Below are positions 39,875 through 49,583 of a stretch of DNA of 64,000 nt, in pieces. Each line of letters starts with the position of its first letter. Positions within the stretch are counted from its first letter, which is position 1. Location of the stretch: contig NZ_SIHI01000001.1 in the NCBI RefSeq assembly GCF_007859735.1, positions 2,778,884 through 2,842,883 of the forward strand, given 5' to 3'. The notes beneath the pieces are model-generated. The model ran no database searches. It saw only the letters and a list, made by a program, of their open reading frames with translations, and had not been told where the DNA came from. A program made the position numbers and the translations under genes. This DNA is from Thalassoglobus neptunius. Lineage in GTDB: Bacteria > Planctomycetota > Planctomycetia > Planctomycetales > Planctomycetaceae.

Positions 39875-40710
39875 AAAACCTCCAGAATCTCAGGACTCTC
39901 TTTCAGCATCCGCTTCACGCGATCAGAGGCCACGCGACACGAATTCTCGGAAACGTCACATGTCACAACGTCACGTCCCGTTTCAACAGCAACCTTCGCC
40001 GTCGTCCCGGAGCCGCAGAACGGATCGAACACCAGATCCCCTGTGTTCGTGTAAGCCAGAATGAAACGCTTCAGATACGCTTCCGGAAGCTGATTCGAAC
40101 ACTCTCGCTCCCGTTCACGATTGTTTCCCTGAATCCGACACATGCCTTTAGTGTCATCCGGGACACCCAGTTCTTCATCGCCTTGCACACCCCACACAGT
40201 GCCCGGCAACCGCATCCCTTTATACCTTGAGGTCTTCACTCGCTTGTCGCCCATTTTCAAACGCTCAGATTTAATCATCACATCGATTGGATTCCAGGTA
40301 TTCCCGCCCCCCTTGCGAATCACAAACGCATGGCAGCGAGAATCGATCCAATTGCGATCCGTCCATTGGCCGAAGCTGTAGTACCAATTGACCCACGCGA
40401 TCCGACGCCAACGTTCGTTGATCAAGAGTGGAATCCAGATGTCAGCCAACGCATCCGGACCGTGTAAAACCAAGACGCCGTCATCATCAAGAATCGTGTA
40501 CGCAAGCTTTGTCCAACTGATCACCCACTGACGGAACTCCTTGTTCGTCCTGCGATCGACGTACCCGTCGTACTTCTTCCCCACATTGAACGGTGGATCG
40601 GCAAAGATCAGATTCGGACGAATCGCAGTGTCCCTCATGACATCCTGACAATCCCCCTGAATGATCCGATACCGTTCCCCGCTCGCAATCGTTTTCCAGT
40701 TCTCCGCCAT
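39871..40710 (-). CDS. beta-class DNA adenine methyltransferase (DPPF type)
   Basis: A 279-residue enzyme with catalytic DPPF at 38-41 and SAM motif DPFCGSGTT at 229-237, the beta-class order of N6-adenine DNA methyltransferases. RBS AAGGG precedes the ATG at 40710. Its start lies inside the preceding gene's frame. Helicase and nuclease genes follow. Confidence 0.87.
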   Translation of the reverse strand: MAENWKTIASGERYRIIQGDCQDVMRDTAIRPNLIFADPPFNVGKKYDGYVDRRTNKEFRQWVISWTKLAYTILDDDGVLVLHGPDALADIWIPLLINERWRRIAWVNWYYSFGQWTDRNWIDSRCHAFVIRKGGGNTWNPIDVMIKSERLKMGDKRVKTSRYKGMRLPGTVWGVQGDEELGVPDDTKGMCRIQGNNRERERECSNQLPEAYLKRFILAYTNTGDLVFDPFCGSGTTAKVAVETGRDVVTCDVSENSCRVASDRVKRMLKESPEILEVL

Positions 40711-41092
40711 TCTGATCCCTTAACTGTCGCATTTGCTCGGCAACCCACTTGCCGATCCGAATCTTTTCCCCAAGCTTCGTGACGCCAACTCGCTCGAAAG
40801 CTGTTCTGACCAAACTTGCATAGTTCGCTTTCGAAGATTCCAGGACTGCATCCAACACTGCCTCGCACTTACCCTGAAACTTCTTTTCCTGAATCTCGCG
40901 ATGCCAACGAACGATTCGCCACAGTTCCACGTGATCCGTGATCGAGAACATTTTCACGGCACCGTCGACATCCGCACCTTGCTCTTCTTCCAGATATCGC
41001 CAGATCAACTCCAGACGAGCGACACTCTCGCGTAACTCGCAGAATTCCGATTCATCACAAAACAAAGGTGCTGGTTTCATAAGAGCCGCCAT
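40487..41092 (-). CDS. hypothetical phage protein, 201 aa, overlapping the methyltransferase
   Basis: The first 125 residues have normal composition (MAALMKPAPLFCDESEF ... WVAEQMRQLRDQ). The last 75 residues are read in a different frame over the methyltransferase start, which would be a 224-base overlap. Either the real stop is lost or the overlap is genuine. The ATG at 41092 overlaps the previous stop as TGATG. No family is recognised. Confidence 0.45.
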   Translation of the reverse strand: MAALMKPAPLFCDESEFCELRESVARLELIWRYLEEEQGADVDGAVKMFSITDHVELWRIVRWHREIQEKKFQGKCEAVLDAVLESSKANYASLVRTAFERVGVTKLGEKIRIGKWVAEQMRQLRDQNGGELENDCERGTVSDHSGGLSGCHEGHCDSSESDLCRSTVQCGEEVRRVRRSQDEQGVPSVGDQLDKACVHDS

Positions 41093-41448
41093 CACAGTCC
41101 TAAGAGAATTGAACCGAATGGCTTTCCCGCAAGTTCACTCTTTGGAAAGAGATGCCGCCTGCGGGTTGTCACCAGAATCAATCCTTTGACCTCTTCGCAC
41201 TCAGCGTATCGAAGCAGTTGAGCCGCCACGGATGACATCGAACCTTGTGTTTTCACTTCGATTCCAATCGAACCAAAACACATAAAGTCGATCCGCTCGC
41301 GATCACTCAAACTGTATTCTCTTTGAAAGTGTTCACTGCCGATCTCCTGAATCAGCACCTGCTCCAAATTCTGTTGAAGCACGAACTCTTCGCGAACGAT
41401 CGGCAGTTGCCACCCAGACAGCGCCGCAACCAATTCCTGCACAGTCAT
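41092..41448 (-). CDS. small PD-(D/E)XK-like nuclease, 118 aa
   Basis: Contains YSLSDRERIDFMCFGSIGIE and EVKTQGSMSSVAAQLLRYAE, a D...EVK nuclease core like that of restriction-endonuclease-like phage proteins, followed by LILVTTRR. Length fits a minimal nuclease. Coupled by TAATG to the preceding gene. Activity is inferred from motif only. Confidence 0.6.
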   Translation of the reverse strand: MTVQELVAALSGWQLPIVREEFVLQQNLEQVLIQEIGSEHFQREYSLSDRERIDFMCFGSIGIEVKTQGSMSSVAAQLLRYAECEEVKGLILVTTRRRHLFPKSELAGKPFGSILLGL

Positions 41449-42437
41449 TACGCTGCTTCCACAGGATCAGCCTGCTCCACGCTCTCTCGGTTCATCGCCC
41501 AGTCCTTGACGATGGCTGCCTCAGCTTCCCAGCCCAAGCCTTCAAGCTCATAGGCGGCCGACATCGCAGCATCTTCAAATGCATCCTGTTTGCTCATGAA
41601 CGGTTGACTCGCGTGATGCGGAACTTTGCGCCCGACTGTCTCACCTGAAGCCAATGTGAGATCAAAGCAACTCACCCAGTCATCACCGATCGAAGCCAAG
41701 TGCAGAGTGGCCAATTCCTTACCTTCCGGACCGTAGATCGGGACAGACTCCACATCGTTCGGGTCAATTTCCGAGTCACCTTGCGGCGATTCATCTTCGT
41801 ACTCCGCAAGCTCGAACTCAGACTTTCCACAGACGCAGTTCTCTTCGTCCTGTTCACGGAAGAACCCACAGTCCAAACACTTTCGCTTGCGGGGATCGTC
41901 TTCAGTCTCGGTCGGTTCAGAAGAGACCGGAGTTCGCTCGGACATCGCTTTGCGTACCGCTTCTTCGATGGACTGGGCCGTTGTTCGTCCAACCTTTGGC
42001 ACGTCACTCCACCAGTCACCATTTTTGTCAATGGCGTCAGCGAGTTCCGAGACAGTCGAAACGCTCATACCGTCTTGCAAGGAAGTGATCTGCTTCGGTG
42101 TCACTCCGTACCCGACAAGAACTGCCAGTGGAGAGTCGAGAGACTTTCGGTTCTCCAGACGTGCTTTGGCCAGAATCTGACCCACTGTTTCCAGACCTGG
42201 AGTTGATGTGTAATCGATGTCGTCGTCGTTGAACGGCAAGAACGACTGCCCGTTGGAGATCTCCACAATTTCTTCGTTCAGTTTCCGCAGCATCTTGAAG
42301 TAGCGATCGACGTCCGCCTTTGCTTCTTTCAACTCTTCTTTCAGTGTGTCGACTTGGCCTTCACTCTGTTTGAGTTGCTTCAACGTGTGCTCGATTTGGT
42401 TCATTCGAACCTGAACCTGGTTTTGTTTGTCGCTCAT
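41448..42437 (-). CDS. coiled-coil and zinc-binding phage protein, 329 aa
   Basis: An N-terminal coiled coil (about 5-60), a helix-hairpin-helix-like VPKVGRTTAQSIEEAV segment near residue 145, then a Cys cluster CLDCGFFREQDEENCVCG near 187-204, acidic linkers and a C-terminal part. This mix suggests a DNA- or replisome-associated protein. The ATG at 42437 has GAGGG upstream. No family is named. Confidence 0.6.
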   Translation of the reverse strand: MSDKQNQVQVRMNQIEHTLKQLKQSEGQVDTLKEELKEAKADVDRYFKMLRKLNEEIVEISNGQSFLPFNDDDIDYTSTPGLETVGQILAKARLENRKSLDSPLAVLVGYGVTPKQITSLQDGMSVSTVSELADAIDKNGDWWSDVPKVGRTTAQSIEEAVRKAMSERTPVSSEPTETEDDPRKRKCLDCGFFREQDEENCVCGKSEFELAEYEDESPQGDSEIDPNDVESVPIYGPEGKELATLHLASIGDDWVSCFDLTLASGETVGRKVPHHASQPFMSKQDAFEDAAMSAAYELEGLGWEAEAAIVKDWAMNRESVEQADPVEAA

Positions 42438-42735
42438 CTTTACCCTCACTCACAGGGACGCTTTGAGTCTCCTTTGAACCATTCAAAGAAGACTGATTCC
42501 GAATGGACAACTCCATCCGATTTGGATCGAATCGAAGAAACGTTGGGTTTTCCCGATCCGCATATCGATTCCCGGCAGAACACCGACACGCCACCATGAC
42601 GTCACGGCTTTGAGTCGCAATCACAGTTCTTTTCTGCCCCAAAATCGGTAGCTCCGTTCCGTCAATGAAGTCGATCAAGATCAGACCAGCTCCAAAGCAC
42701 AATTCGCACCGAGGCACAGGGCGGGACGTACTCAC
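42361..42735 (-). CDS. Cys-rich hypothetical phage protein, 124 aa
   Basis: N-terminal CELCFGAGL...CRCSAGN zinc-like motif, then beta-rich residues FLRFDPNRMELSI. The C-terminal 25 residues overlap the start of the next gene. It ends a four-gene replication block. No family is recognised. Confidence 0.55.
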   Translation of the reverse strand: MSTSRPVPRCELCFGAGLILIDFIDGTELPILGQKRTVIATQSRDVMVACRCSAGNRYADRENPTFLRFDPNRMELSIRNQSSLNGSKETQSVPVSEGKDERQTKPGSGSNEPNRAHVEATQTE

Positions 42736-43340
42736 TCTCCACGCTCCAATCTGGGAGACATCGATTCCCCAACACTCTGAATCAAGCTCCTATTGTCTGA
42801 CTTCTGCTCCAGAGTCTTTTCCGCTGCCCCAATTACCTTGGGCCTGACTCCTTCCGGAAGCATCCGTTTCCTCTGCTGATCTTCAGCGACGTGATTCCAA
42901 GAGTCCCGGAATTGTGCGACCAACGACGACCTCTCTGAAACAGGTGAACTACACACACGGTCCCAACCACCGATTCCCTGAATAGCTCTCCAGATGGACT
43001 CACCAAGCATCTGTTCAGCAAGTTTCGGCTGGTTGTAACCGCACTTGGAAATCGCACGCTTCACTTGGTCGAACGCTTCCGAGTGACTCATGTCACAACC
43101 ATGCGTGAACTCCACAGCAAACTTCCGCAGTCGCCCCGGAGTAGGAAGAACGGGATACTGATCTTCCATGATGATTCGCTGCACTGACGCTGACACCGAC
43201 TCAATCGGAAGATCCTTCAACGCCATCGAATACGACGCCAAGAGACCTTCGCTGATCTCTTTGCCAACTGAACTCTGCAACACTTCCATCAAGCGACCGA
43301 ACTCACTGGCCCATCTCTGACTAACGCTGAATTCTGACAT
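42732..43340 (-). CDS. helicase-loader-like replication protein
   Basis: A 202-residue helical protein. The pattern YSMALKDLPIESVSASVQRI near residues 37-56 and LPTPGRLRKFAVEF near 64-77 matches the phage replisome-organizer/helicase-loader group. Such proteins place the replicative helicase on DNA. No helicase of DnaB type is visible in the window. The start at 43340 follows a purine-rich site. The call is by pattern and place next to an initiator gene. Confidence 0.55.
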   Translation of the reverse strand: MSEFSVSQRWASEFGRLMEVLQSSVGKEISEGLLASYSMALKDLPIESVSASVQRIIMEDQYPVLPTPGRLRKFAVEFTHGCDMSHSEAFDQVKRAISKCGYNQPKLAEQMLGESIWRAIQGIGGWDRVCSSPVSERSSLVAQFRDSWNHVAEDQQRKRMLPEGVRPKVIGAAEKTLEQKSDNRSLIQSVGESMSPRLERGE

Positions 43341-44173
43341 TCTTCGGCCTTCTTCATGAATCTCTCGACAGCCGTCAGCTTCTTTTCCTTCTGACGGTTG
43401 TCGTACTTGCCTTCCATGATCCAAACGACGACGTTCTCATTGCTCAAGAACCACTCCACGTCGGCAATCCAGTCCTTGTCCGGGATCTTTCCCCTTAGAA
43501 AGTCGGATTCAGACACTCTCTGGATGGCTTCCTGCCAGTTGTCTACGAAGTACCTCTCCTGCAATCTTGCGATTGCGAGCTTCATCCGCTTCGGAGTAAT
43601 ACGATTACACTTCCGGCACCGAGAGAAGTCGTTCCACGTTCTGATCAGATGATTCACCGACGCTACACCTGGGCGATGTAACGTCTCTTCCCCTGCGTTC
43701 TGCTCAGCAGTTTTTGCGGTCGCAGATTGCGACTCCTGTTGCCTCTCCGGTTGACAGACCGGTTTCTGTTCATCCTCAAAACGCATCTGTGTTTGTTTCG
43801 GTTCAGAGGCAATTTGCTCAACTGATTGATTTTGTTTGGGTTTCTTTTGTGTTTCCGGACGAACCGCATCCCAGCGAGATTGACGCTCATCTTCCCGCTT
43901 GGCCTCTTTCTCTCGACTTCGATCAATTACAACTGTGAAAGTCTTCCAATGTTTCACGTAGAGCAGTCTTGCAGCGTGTAGTTCATCCAACGCCTGCCTT
44001 GCGGAAGCCCAATCGCTCCGCAAGGCCGACGCCAGTTGCTCTTCCGTGCCTTTCAGTTGGCTCAGGTCCATCTGGTCCATCAGTGCTCTGACTTCCATCC
44101 AGATGCCACGTGCCTGAAGACTCAATCCTTCCACACGATCGTCACGAATCCATGCTTGCAGGAAATCGCACAC
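43289..44173 (-). CDS. phage replication initiation protein (O/DnaD-like)
   Basis: A 294-residue protein with an N-terminal winged-helix-like region (QARGIWMEVRALMDQMD ... LKGTEEQLASALRSD) of the kind found in phage replication initiators. A long Gln/Glu/Lys-rich linker follows (about 95-170). The C-terminal WNDFSRCRKCNRITPKRMKL is followed by IPDKDWIADVEWFLSNENVV then WIMEGKYDN, which is the usual end of O-like proteins. GTG start at 44173 seven bases after AGGGAGG. It binds the phage origin, which is often inside the gene; no iterons are evident. Confidence 0.72.
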   Translation of the reverse strand: MCDFLQAWIRDDRVEGLSLQARGIWMEVRALMDQMDLSQLKGTEEQLASALRSDWASARQALDELHAARLLYVKHWKTFTVVIDRSREKEAKREDERQSRWDAVRPETQKKPKQNQSVEQIASEPKQTQMRFEDEQKPVCQPERQQESQSATAKTAEQNAGEETLHRPGVASVNHLIRTWNDFSRCRKCNRITPKRMKLAIARLQERYFVDNWQEAIQRVSESDFLRGKIPDKDWIADVEWFLSNENVVVWIMEGKYDNRQKEKKLTAVERFMKKAEECQNSALVRDGPVSSVA

Positions 44174-44185
44174 AACCAGACCTCC

Positions 44186-44422
44186 CTATCGGCAAGAGTT
44201 TTGAATGTTTTGCGTCCGTACCAGCCCCCGGAATCCATCCGATTGCTGAAGACAAAACCCCTCCCATCGATCTTGATAGAATTGTGTAGCAACGAAGAAC
44301 GCGACAGCATCAATTGCCGCCTGCAATGTTCTTCCGAAGACTGATCCGAGCTCTTTTTGGGAGAACTCAGTATGTTGTTTTGCGAGTGATTCCAGAAACA
44401 CACTCTGAGAAGTCGCCAGCAT
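44186..44422 (-). CDS. small hypothetical phage protein, 78 aa
   Basis: All-helical, starts MLATSQSVFLESLAKQH with AGGAG nine bases upstream, ends 12 bases before the initiator's GTG. I prefer this frame over other short frames here because of its ribosome site. No family is recognised. Confidence 0.5.
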   Translation of the reverse strand: MLATSQSVFLESLAKQHTEFSQKELGSVFGRTLQAAIDAVAFFVATQFYQDRWEGFCLQQSDGFRGLVRTQNIQNSCR

Positions 44423-44727
44423 GGCTCAACGCTCCTAATCGGACTTGGTGCCGATCCAACCTTCTCGCTTCACGCGATGGATCACATCTTAACTCTTATA
44501 GAGCGGATGTCGAATGAGAGATTTATGTTTTTTAGAAAAACTTCAACATCTCTCACAATCAGGCGACGTGCTTTTACATGTTGGCGCATAAAAAAAGACC
44601 GCATGTTGTACCATGCGGTCAGGTCCGGTAAATCCCACTGGAGACCTTTGAGGATGTTTGGGGCAAAGGAAAGAAGAACCACCGAACGGACGAATTTTAC
44701 ATCGACTTATAGCTACAGTCAACAATC
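44423..44727. other. 305-base gap: terminator and likely early promoter region
   Basis: Holds the terminator of the zinc-ribbon gene at its right part and an AT-rich stretch (about 44480-44560) where the promoter of the replication block should lie; a TATAAG box is visible on the minus strand at about 44496-44501 but no good -35. None of the paired TCG-N9-CGA modules is present. A TCG-N10-CGA-like pair near the AGGAG site at 44440-44460 has the wrong spacing. Confidence 0.4.
44590..44620 (-). terminator. strong rho-independent terminator
   Basis: Nine-bp stem GACCGCATG/CATGCGGTC with a six-base loop, followed by a run of seven T on the minus strand. It ends the 44.7-45.8-kb unit before the replication block. 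Confidence 0.85.
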
Positions 44728-44946
44728 TTAATCCGACTCATAAAACATATCTTCGTAAAAAGCGGAATCCCGGTCGCCATCATACTGGTGTGGTGACCGA
44801 GGACAGACGCACTTGCTCTCCAAATTCTTGCACCCGTCACACTTACGATTAAACCTCTCCGACCCACTTGTGCAGAATTTACATATTCGGGACTTGTTTG
44901 GAGTGTCCCGCCCACAGAAATCACAGCAGTGTACCTGTTTTTTCAT
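44728..44946 (-). CDS. zinc-ribbon protein, 72 aa
   Basis: Three Cys-rich units: CCDFCGRD near residue 7, CKFCTSG near 22 and CDGCKNLESKCVC near 36, then an acidic C-terminus (YEDMFYESD). Probably zinc-binding. It follows the tail-anchored protein and ends at a strong terminator. Function unknown. Confidence 0.6.
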   Translation of the reverse strand: MKKQVHCCDFCGRDTPNKSRICKFCTSGSERFNRKCDGCKNLESKCVCPRSPHQYDGDRDSAFYEDMFYESD

Positions 44947-44958
44947 TGTGGCTCCGAA

Positions 44959-45828
44959 TCAGAGTGCTGACAGAACTGCAATCCAAAGTGCCATCACCAC
45001 AACTGCGACGGCGACCCAACCCGAACGACCGGCCCGAAACTTCTTCCTGCGAACGACTCGCACTCGCGGCGGAATCTTTCCAGTGTCGGTCATCAGCATG
45101 TGTCTCGTTTCCATGATCGGAACCCCGAAGTCCCGCATCGCCCGGAAGGTCATCGCACGATGCGTCTCCTCATCCGACTTCGCTTGAGCCACGTTTTCCA
45201 TCGATCCAGGCGGAAGAAGAATCATCTGAGGAATCCCCAGACTCGCAGTGATCCCGTTGATGACGTAGCCATGCATCTCCTCACGACTGGTCTTCGAGTT
45301 CAGCATCTCTTTGGCGATCGGGGAGACTCCTCGCTTTGCTGGTTGCTCCTCTTCTCCGTCCTGTTCCCCGTCCCCGAAGACGTGCTCGACGACAACCTTC
45401 TCGATGTGTTCAGCCATCTTCCGCCCGAATTCCTGAGCACTCTCGATCGATCCGGACAGTTCCCTCGCGTTGAAGTACCCGCCTCCTTCGTATCTCTTCA
45501 GCAGCTCCTCACTCAGTCGCTCCGAGTTCCCTTCGAGTCCGTCCGCCGCTTTCTTCGCTGCCAGTTCTCCGGCCGTCTCCTCGGAATAGAAGGCATGCGT
45601 CGGTTCCGGGAAGATCTCACTCGCTTTCGGGTGACGCTTGCTCCTCGTCTGTTCTGACTCACTCTGCGAGCCCTCCATGAGCGTCTTCAAGACTTTCCGC
45701 TCCCACTCCAGTTGCTTTTGACCAAGGAACTCTCGCATCTCATTCACCCATTCCTGCCTTCTCTGTTCCCGTTCCTCTGGGCTTTTGCTGGGCTTGATGA
45801 TGATTCCATACTCTCGATTCTCGGTCAT
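44959..45828 (-). CDS. tail-anchored membrane protein, 289 aa
   Basis: A highly charged soluble domain (EREQRRQEWVNEMREFLGQ and other helices) of about 265 residues, with a single C-terminal hydrophobic helix (VAVAVVVMALWIAVLSAL) preceded by a basic VVRRKKFRAGRS. This arrangement is typical of a tail anchor. It is the first gene of the element next to tRNA-Pro and may be a lysogenic or exclusion function; that is inference. The ATG at 45828 has AGGGAGAACGGGC in front. Confidence 0.6.
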   Translation of the reverse strand: MTENREYGIIIKPSKSPEEREQRRQEWVNEMREFLGQKQLEWERKVLKTLMEGSQSESEQTRSKRHPKASEIFPEPTHAFYSEETAGELAAKKAADGLEGNSERLSEELLKRYEGGGYFNARELSGSIESAQEFGRKMAEHIEKVVVEHVFGDGEQDGEEEQPAKRGVSPIAKEMLNSKTSREEMHGYVINGITASLGIPQMILLPPGSMENVAQAKSDEETHRAMTFRAMRDFGVPIMETRHMLMTDTGKIPPRVRVVRRKKFRAGRSGWVAVAVVVMALWIAVLSAL

Positions 45829-46791
<963 letters not shown>

Positions 46792-47168
46792 ATTCGAAGC
46801 TTTCGAACTTTGAGGAGTTTGGAAGCTTCGGTGGCGGATGATAGCGGGGAGTTTGTTCGGCTGTCAAACGGCTCTGGTTGATTGGTGGCATGTCTCGGAT
46901 TTTGCGTTGAATCTCTCTTCGACTTGCGATTTGGCGGAGTCAGGAAGTTGTTGGATTTGCGTGGGTGACCAGGAGGCGAACCCTCTGGAGGACATCGACC
47001 GAGGAGTGTGAGATCGCTTGCCGGGGCCGAGCGAATTCTGTCTGACGGAGGCGATGGAGCGGAGGGTGGATCGCTGTGCAGAGTGGTGGCGGCGGCTGAT
47101 GTTGCGCAACCTTGTCTGAGCACTTTGAATGCTTCTTTTTTGACACTTTCACGTTGCAGAGACTCAGC
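46792..47168. other. 377-base gap between tRNA-Pro and the beta-helix gene
   Basis: GC-rich sequence with no open frame of normal composition and no strong ribosome site. It should hold the promoter of the tRNA (to the left) and of the 47169 gene (to the right); no clear boxes were found. Confidence 0.4.
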
Positions 47169-49400
47169 ATGCCCATCGGTGAAATCACTTCAGTGACCGT
47201 TCCCCATCGCTCAACGGCAGGCCTCGCTGTTGACGGAGGCTTCATCGATCTTGAGATTGAGGGGTTTGATGAGGGGGTGGAGTGTGATCTCGGATCCGGA
47301 TTCGGGAATCCGCTTCACGATGCCGACCTCTCCAATGCTTCGATCACGTTGCTCGTGACTTCAAGTGGTTACTCAACCGATGGGACGGCTGAGAACGTGT
47401 CGCGGACTTTGGTGGCGACACATGTTGCTCGGCGACCGTTTCCCAATCAGGCGGAGCAGGATCAGGCAGCGACTGCGTCGGGAGTGCGGATTCGCCTCTG
47501 GTTGGCGGCGAACATTTACGAAGGTGACACCGTCGTGGCCACCGTTCGGGCTGGGGCCTTTCGAAATCTGGCTGGCAACTCTGAAGACTCGCTGGGCGCC
47601 AGTGAAATTGCGGTCACGAACGAAGCGTCTCTCCCCTACCCTCGCGTGACGGCCAAGCTTGACGAATTCGCGGGAGTCGTTTCCGGAGATCGGGTCAATG
47701 ATGATTTTCGGATTGCCGTCAACGCGGTTGCTGGCCACGGAATTTCTTCAGTGGTTGTTACTGCAACCGGGGGAACTTCTGGGCATCAGCAAACTGTGAT
47801 CGTGACTTCGCCCACGGGCAGACAACGACCAGCATCTGGTCTTTCCGCAAGTGCCTATGAAGCTGCCGTTCCGATCAATGGGTTTCAGCAGGGTAAGTTG
47901 ATCGATTGCGATTTCACTGTTTACCCGAAGGTGGGAGACGCGAACTCGATCGTCTCGACGGTTGGTCGCGCAATTTCGACTGACGAAATTCTGGGACGGA
48001 ATCGTGTCACGCTTATTTGCGATAAGAACCGCCTGTTGGATGAGGTGCGCCACGTTCGTATCGGCGGAGACGATGGGAGTGGTGATGGTTCAGAAGCGGC
48101 CCCATTTGCGACGATCGGAAGAGCATTGCAGAGTGGCGCGAATGTCGTCGAACTTGGGGCGGGCGTTCATGCTCTTGGAAACCTCAATGCACGGATTGCG
48201 AGTCTCGAATGGGCCGTGATTCGCCCTGTTGATGGGGCTGACAAAGACTCGGTGATCGTGGAAATCAACGAGCTGAGGACCTACCGGCATCAACGGCTCC
48301 GGATTCAGGGGTGTCGAGTCACGCTGAAGAGTTCGTCAAGCTGGCTGGATGGCGAACATCAGGGCAACCACATTGAGTTTCGTGATTGTCACATGGACAG
48401 CCAATGGGGAGGACCTGTCTCGACGCCAACTGTTGGACCGGGATATCGATCGGACTCCTGTCGGTTCGTGAACTGCTCAGGTGACCTTGGTGCAGAGCAT
48501 TGGGCGGTGCAGTCGTTTTCGTCATCGCGAATTGCCTACTCGTTTGATGGTTGCGAGTTGGTCGACTCGACGACTACACATTCGATGAACGCCTGGTTTC
48601 ATGTTGTCGCTTGCAAAAGCATTGGCCAAAATTCATTCCGCGCTAACAGTGTGGCTTCTTTTGCGAGCAGCGTTCCGGAACAGGACGGTGTCTTCTTCGC
48701 ATGGAACCAATTTACTGATTTCCGATCCTCCGGGCGAAAAATTCTAACTTTGGGAGAGACTGCAGGGCAGCCGAATCACAATGCGGCGATCGTTGGAAAC
48801 GTCATTGAGAAGACTGCGGGAACCTCCCCTGCAATGGCGATTGCTGGAGACGGAACCGAAACGTCTTCGCAACCGACGAATGATATTAAGTTGATTGCAA
48901 ACACCATTGCCGGTGAGCGGGTGAACCTCTCATACAATGATGGAGGACCGACGGGATGGGAGCGTTCGAACTGGTTTATGATTGGGAATTCCTTTCACCA
49001 GATGAACATTAAGGCGGACATGTTTAACGGGGGGAATGGTCAAAGAACGGGCGGATGGCCGCTTCTAAATGGAATTAACTGTCATCACAATCACTATCGT
49101 GACGGTGACCTCTTCGCGCAAGAAGGAAGAGGGCGGGATACCACTTACGGAACGCCGTCGAATCCATTGGAACCCGGATATGTTGACGATCGATCAGGTG
49201 TGGGCGGGGCAGGTGGCGGCGACTATACCCCGACAAATGATTCGATTCTCGTCGACCGGATTTTGCCCGGCGTTTTGAACTTCGGGATCGATCTCGCCGG
49301 AAGTCCGTATCAGCGGGACATCGGAGGATTGCAGCACAAGGTCTCTTCCGTTCCGAACGTCGAGAGCGTTTCAACGCTCAATCTTCGATTCCGCCCATAG
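47169..49400 (+). CDS. right-handed parallel beta-helix protein, 743 aa
   Basis: A long protein rich in short beta strands. The first 250 residues (SVTVPHRSTAGLAVDGGFID ... immunoglobulin-like runs) are followed by GGDDGSGDGSEAAPFATIG then RALQSGANVVELGAG, the opening of a beta-helix, and Asn/Gly/Ser-rich repeats to the end. Such proteins are found in phage tailspikes and in planctomycete secreted proteins. The start ATG at 47169 is an assumption; the frame opens 19 codons earlier. No Shine-Dalgarno is clear, unlike the phage genes. Its plus-strand orientation, next to the tRNA, leaves open whether it belongs to the element. Confidence 0.65.
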   Translation: MPIGEITSVTVPHRSTAGLAVDGGFIDLEIEGFDEGVECDLGSGFGNPLHDADLSNASITLLVTSSGYSTDGTAENVSRTLVATHVARRPFPNQAEQDQAATASGVRIRLWLAANIYEGDTVVATVRAGAFRNLAGNSEDSLGASEIAVTNEASLPYPRVTAKLDEFAGVVSGDRVNDDFRIAVNAVAGHGISSVVVTATGGTSGHQQTVIVTSPTGRQRPASGLSASAYEAAVPINGFQQGKLIDCDFTVYPKVGDANSIVSTVGRAISTDEILGRNRVTLICDKNRLLDEVRHVRIGGDDGSGDGSEAAPFATIGRALQSGANVVELGAGVHALGNLNARIASLEWAVIRPVDGADKDSVIVEINELRTYRHQRLRIQGCRVTLKSSSSWLDGEHQGNHIEFRDCHMDSQWGGPVSTPTVGPGYRSDSCRFVNCSGDLGAEHWAVQSFSSSRIAYSFDGCELVDSTTTHSMNAWFHVVACKSIGQNSFRANSVASFASSVPEQDGVFFAWNQFTDFRSSGRKILTLGETAGQPNHNAAIVGNVIEKTAGTSPAMAIAGDGTETSSQPTNDIKLIANTIAGERVNLSYNDGGPTGWERSNWFMIGNSFHQMNIKADMFNGGNGQRTGGWPLLNGINCHHNHYRDGDLFAQEGRGRDTTYGTPSNPLEPGYVDDRSGVGGAGGGDYTPTNDSILVDRILPGVLNFGIDLAGSPYQRDIGGLQHKVSSVPNVESVSTLNLRFRP

Positions 49401-49583
49401 CAAGTTGTCCGTGGTTTCTTAGCAATCGTCCCAGATCTTGAAGATCAGTTCGGCAAGAAATTGCGTACACACGTGAACCACGTCGTGTTGTTTGCAGCTT
49501 ATCTCGGTAGTCGAGAATCTATCCACCAGTGATTGACTCCCGGCCTCGCTTCTCTTTGTTGACCTTCTGGAAAAGTGTTAATT

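Noticed and set aside
44423-44560. A seventh paired-operator promoter before the replication block
   Set aside because: A TCG-N10-CGA-like pair exists, but its spacing and the lack of a proper second element do not fit the module.
44482-44682. 66-codon minus-strand frame
   Set aside because: It reads straight through the strong terminator hairpin, so it is not a real gene.
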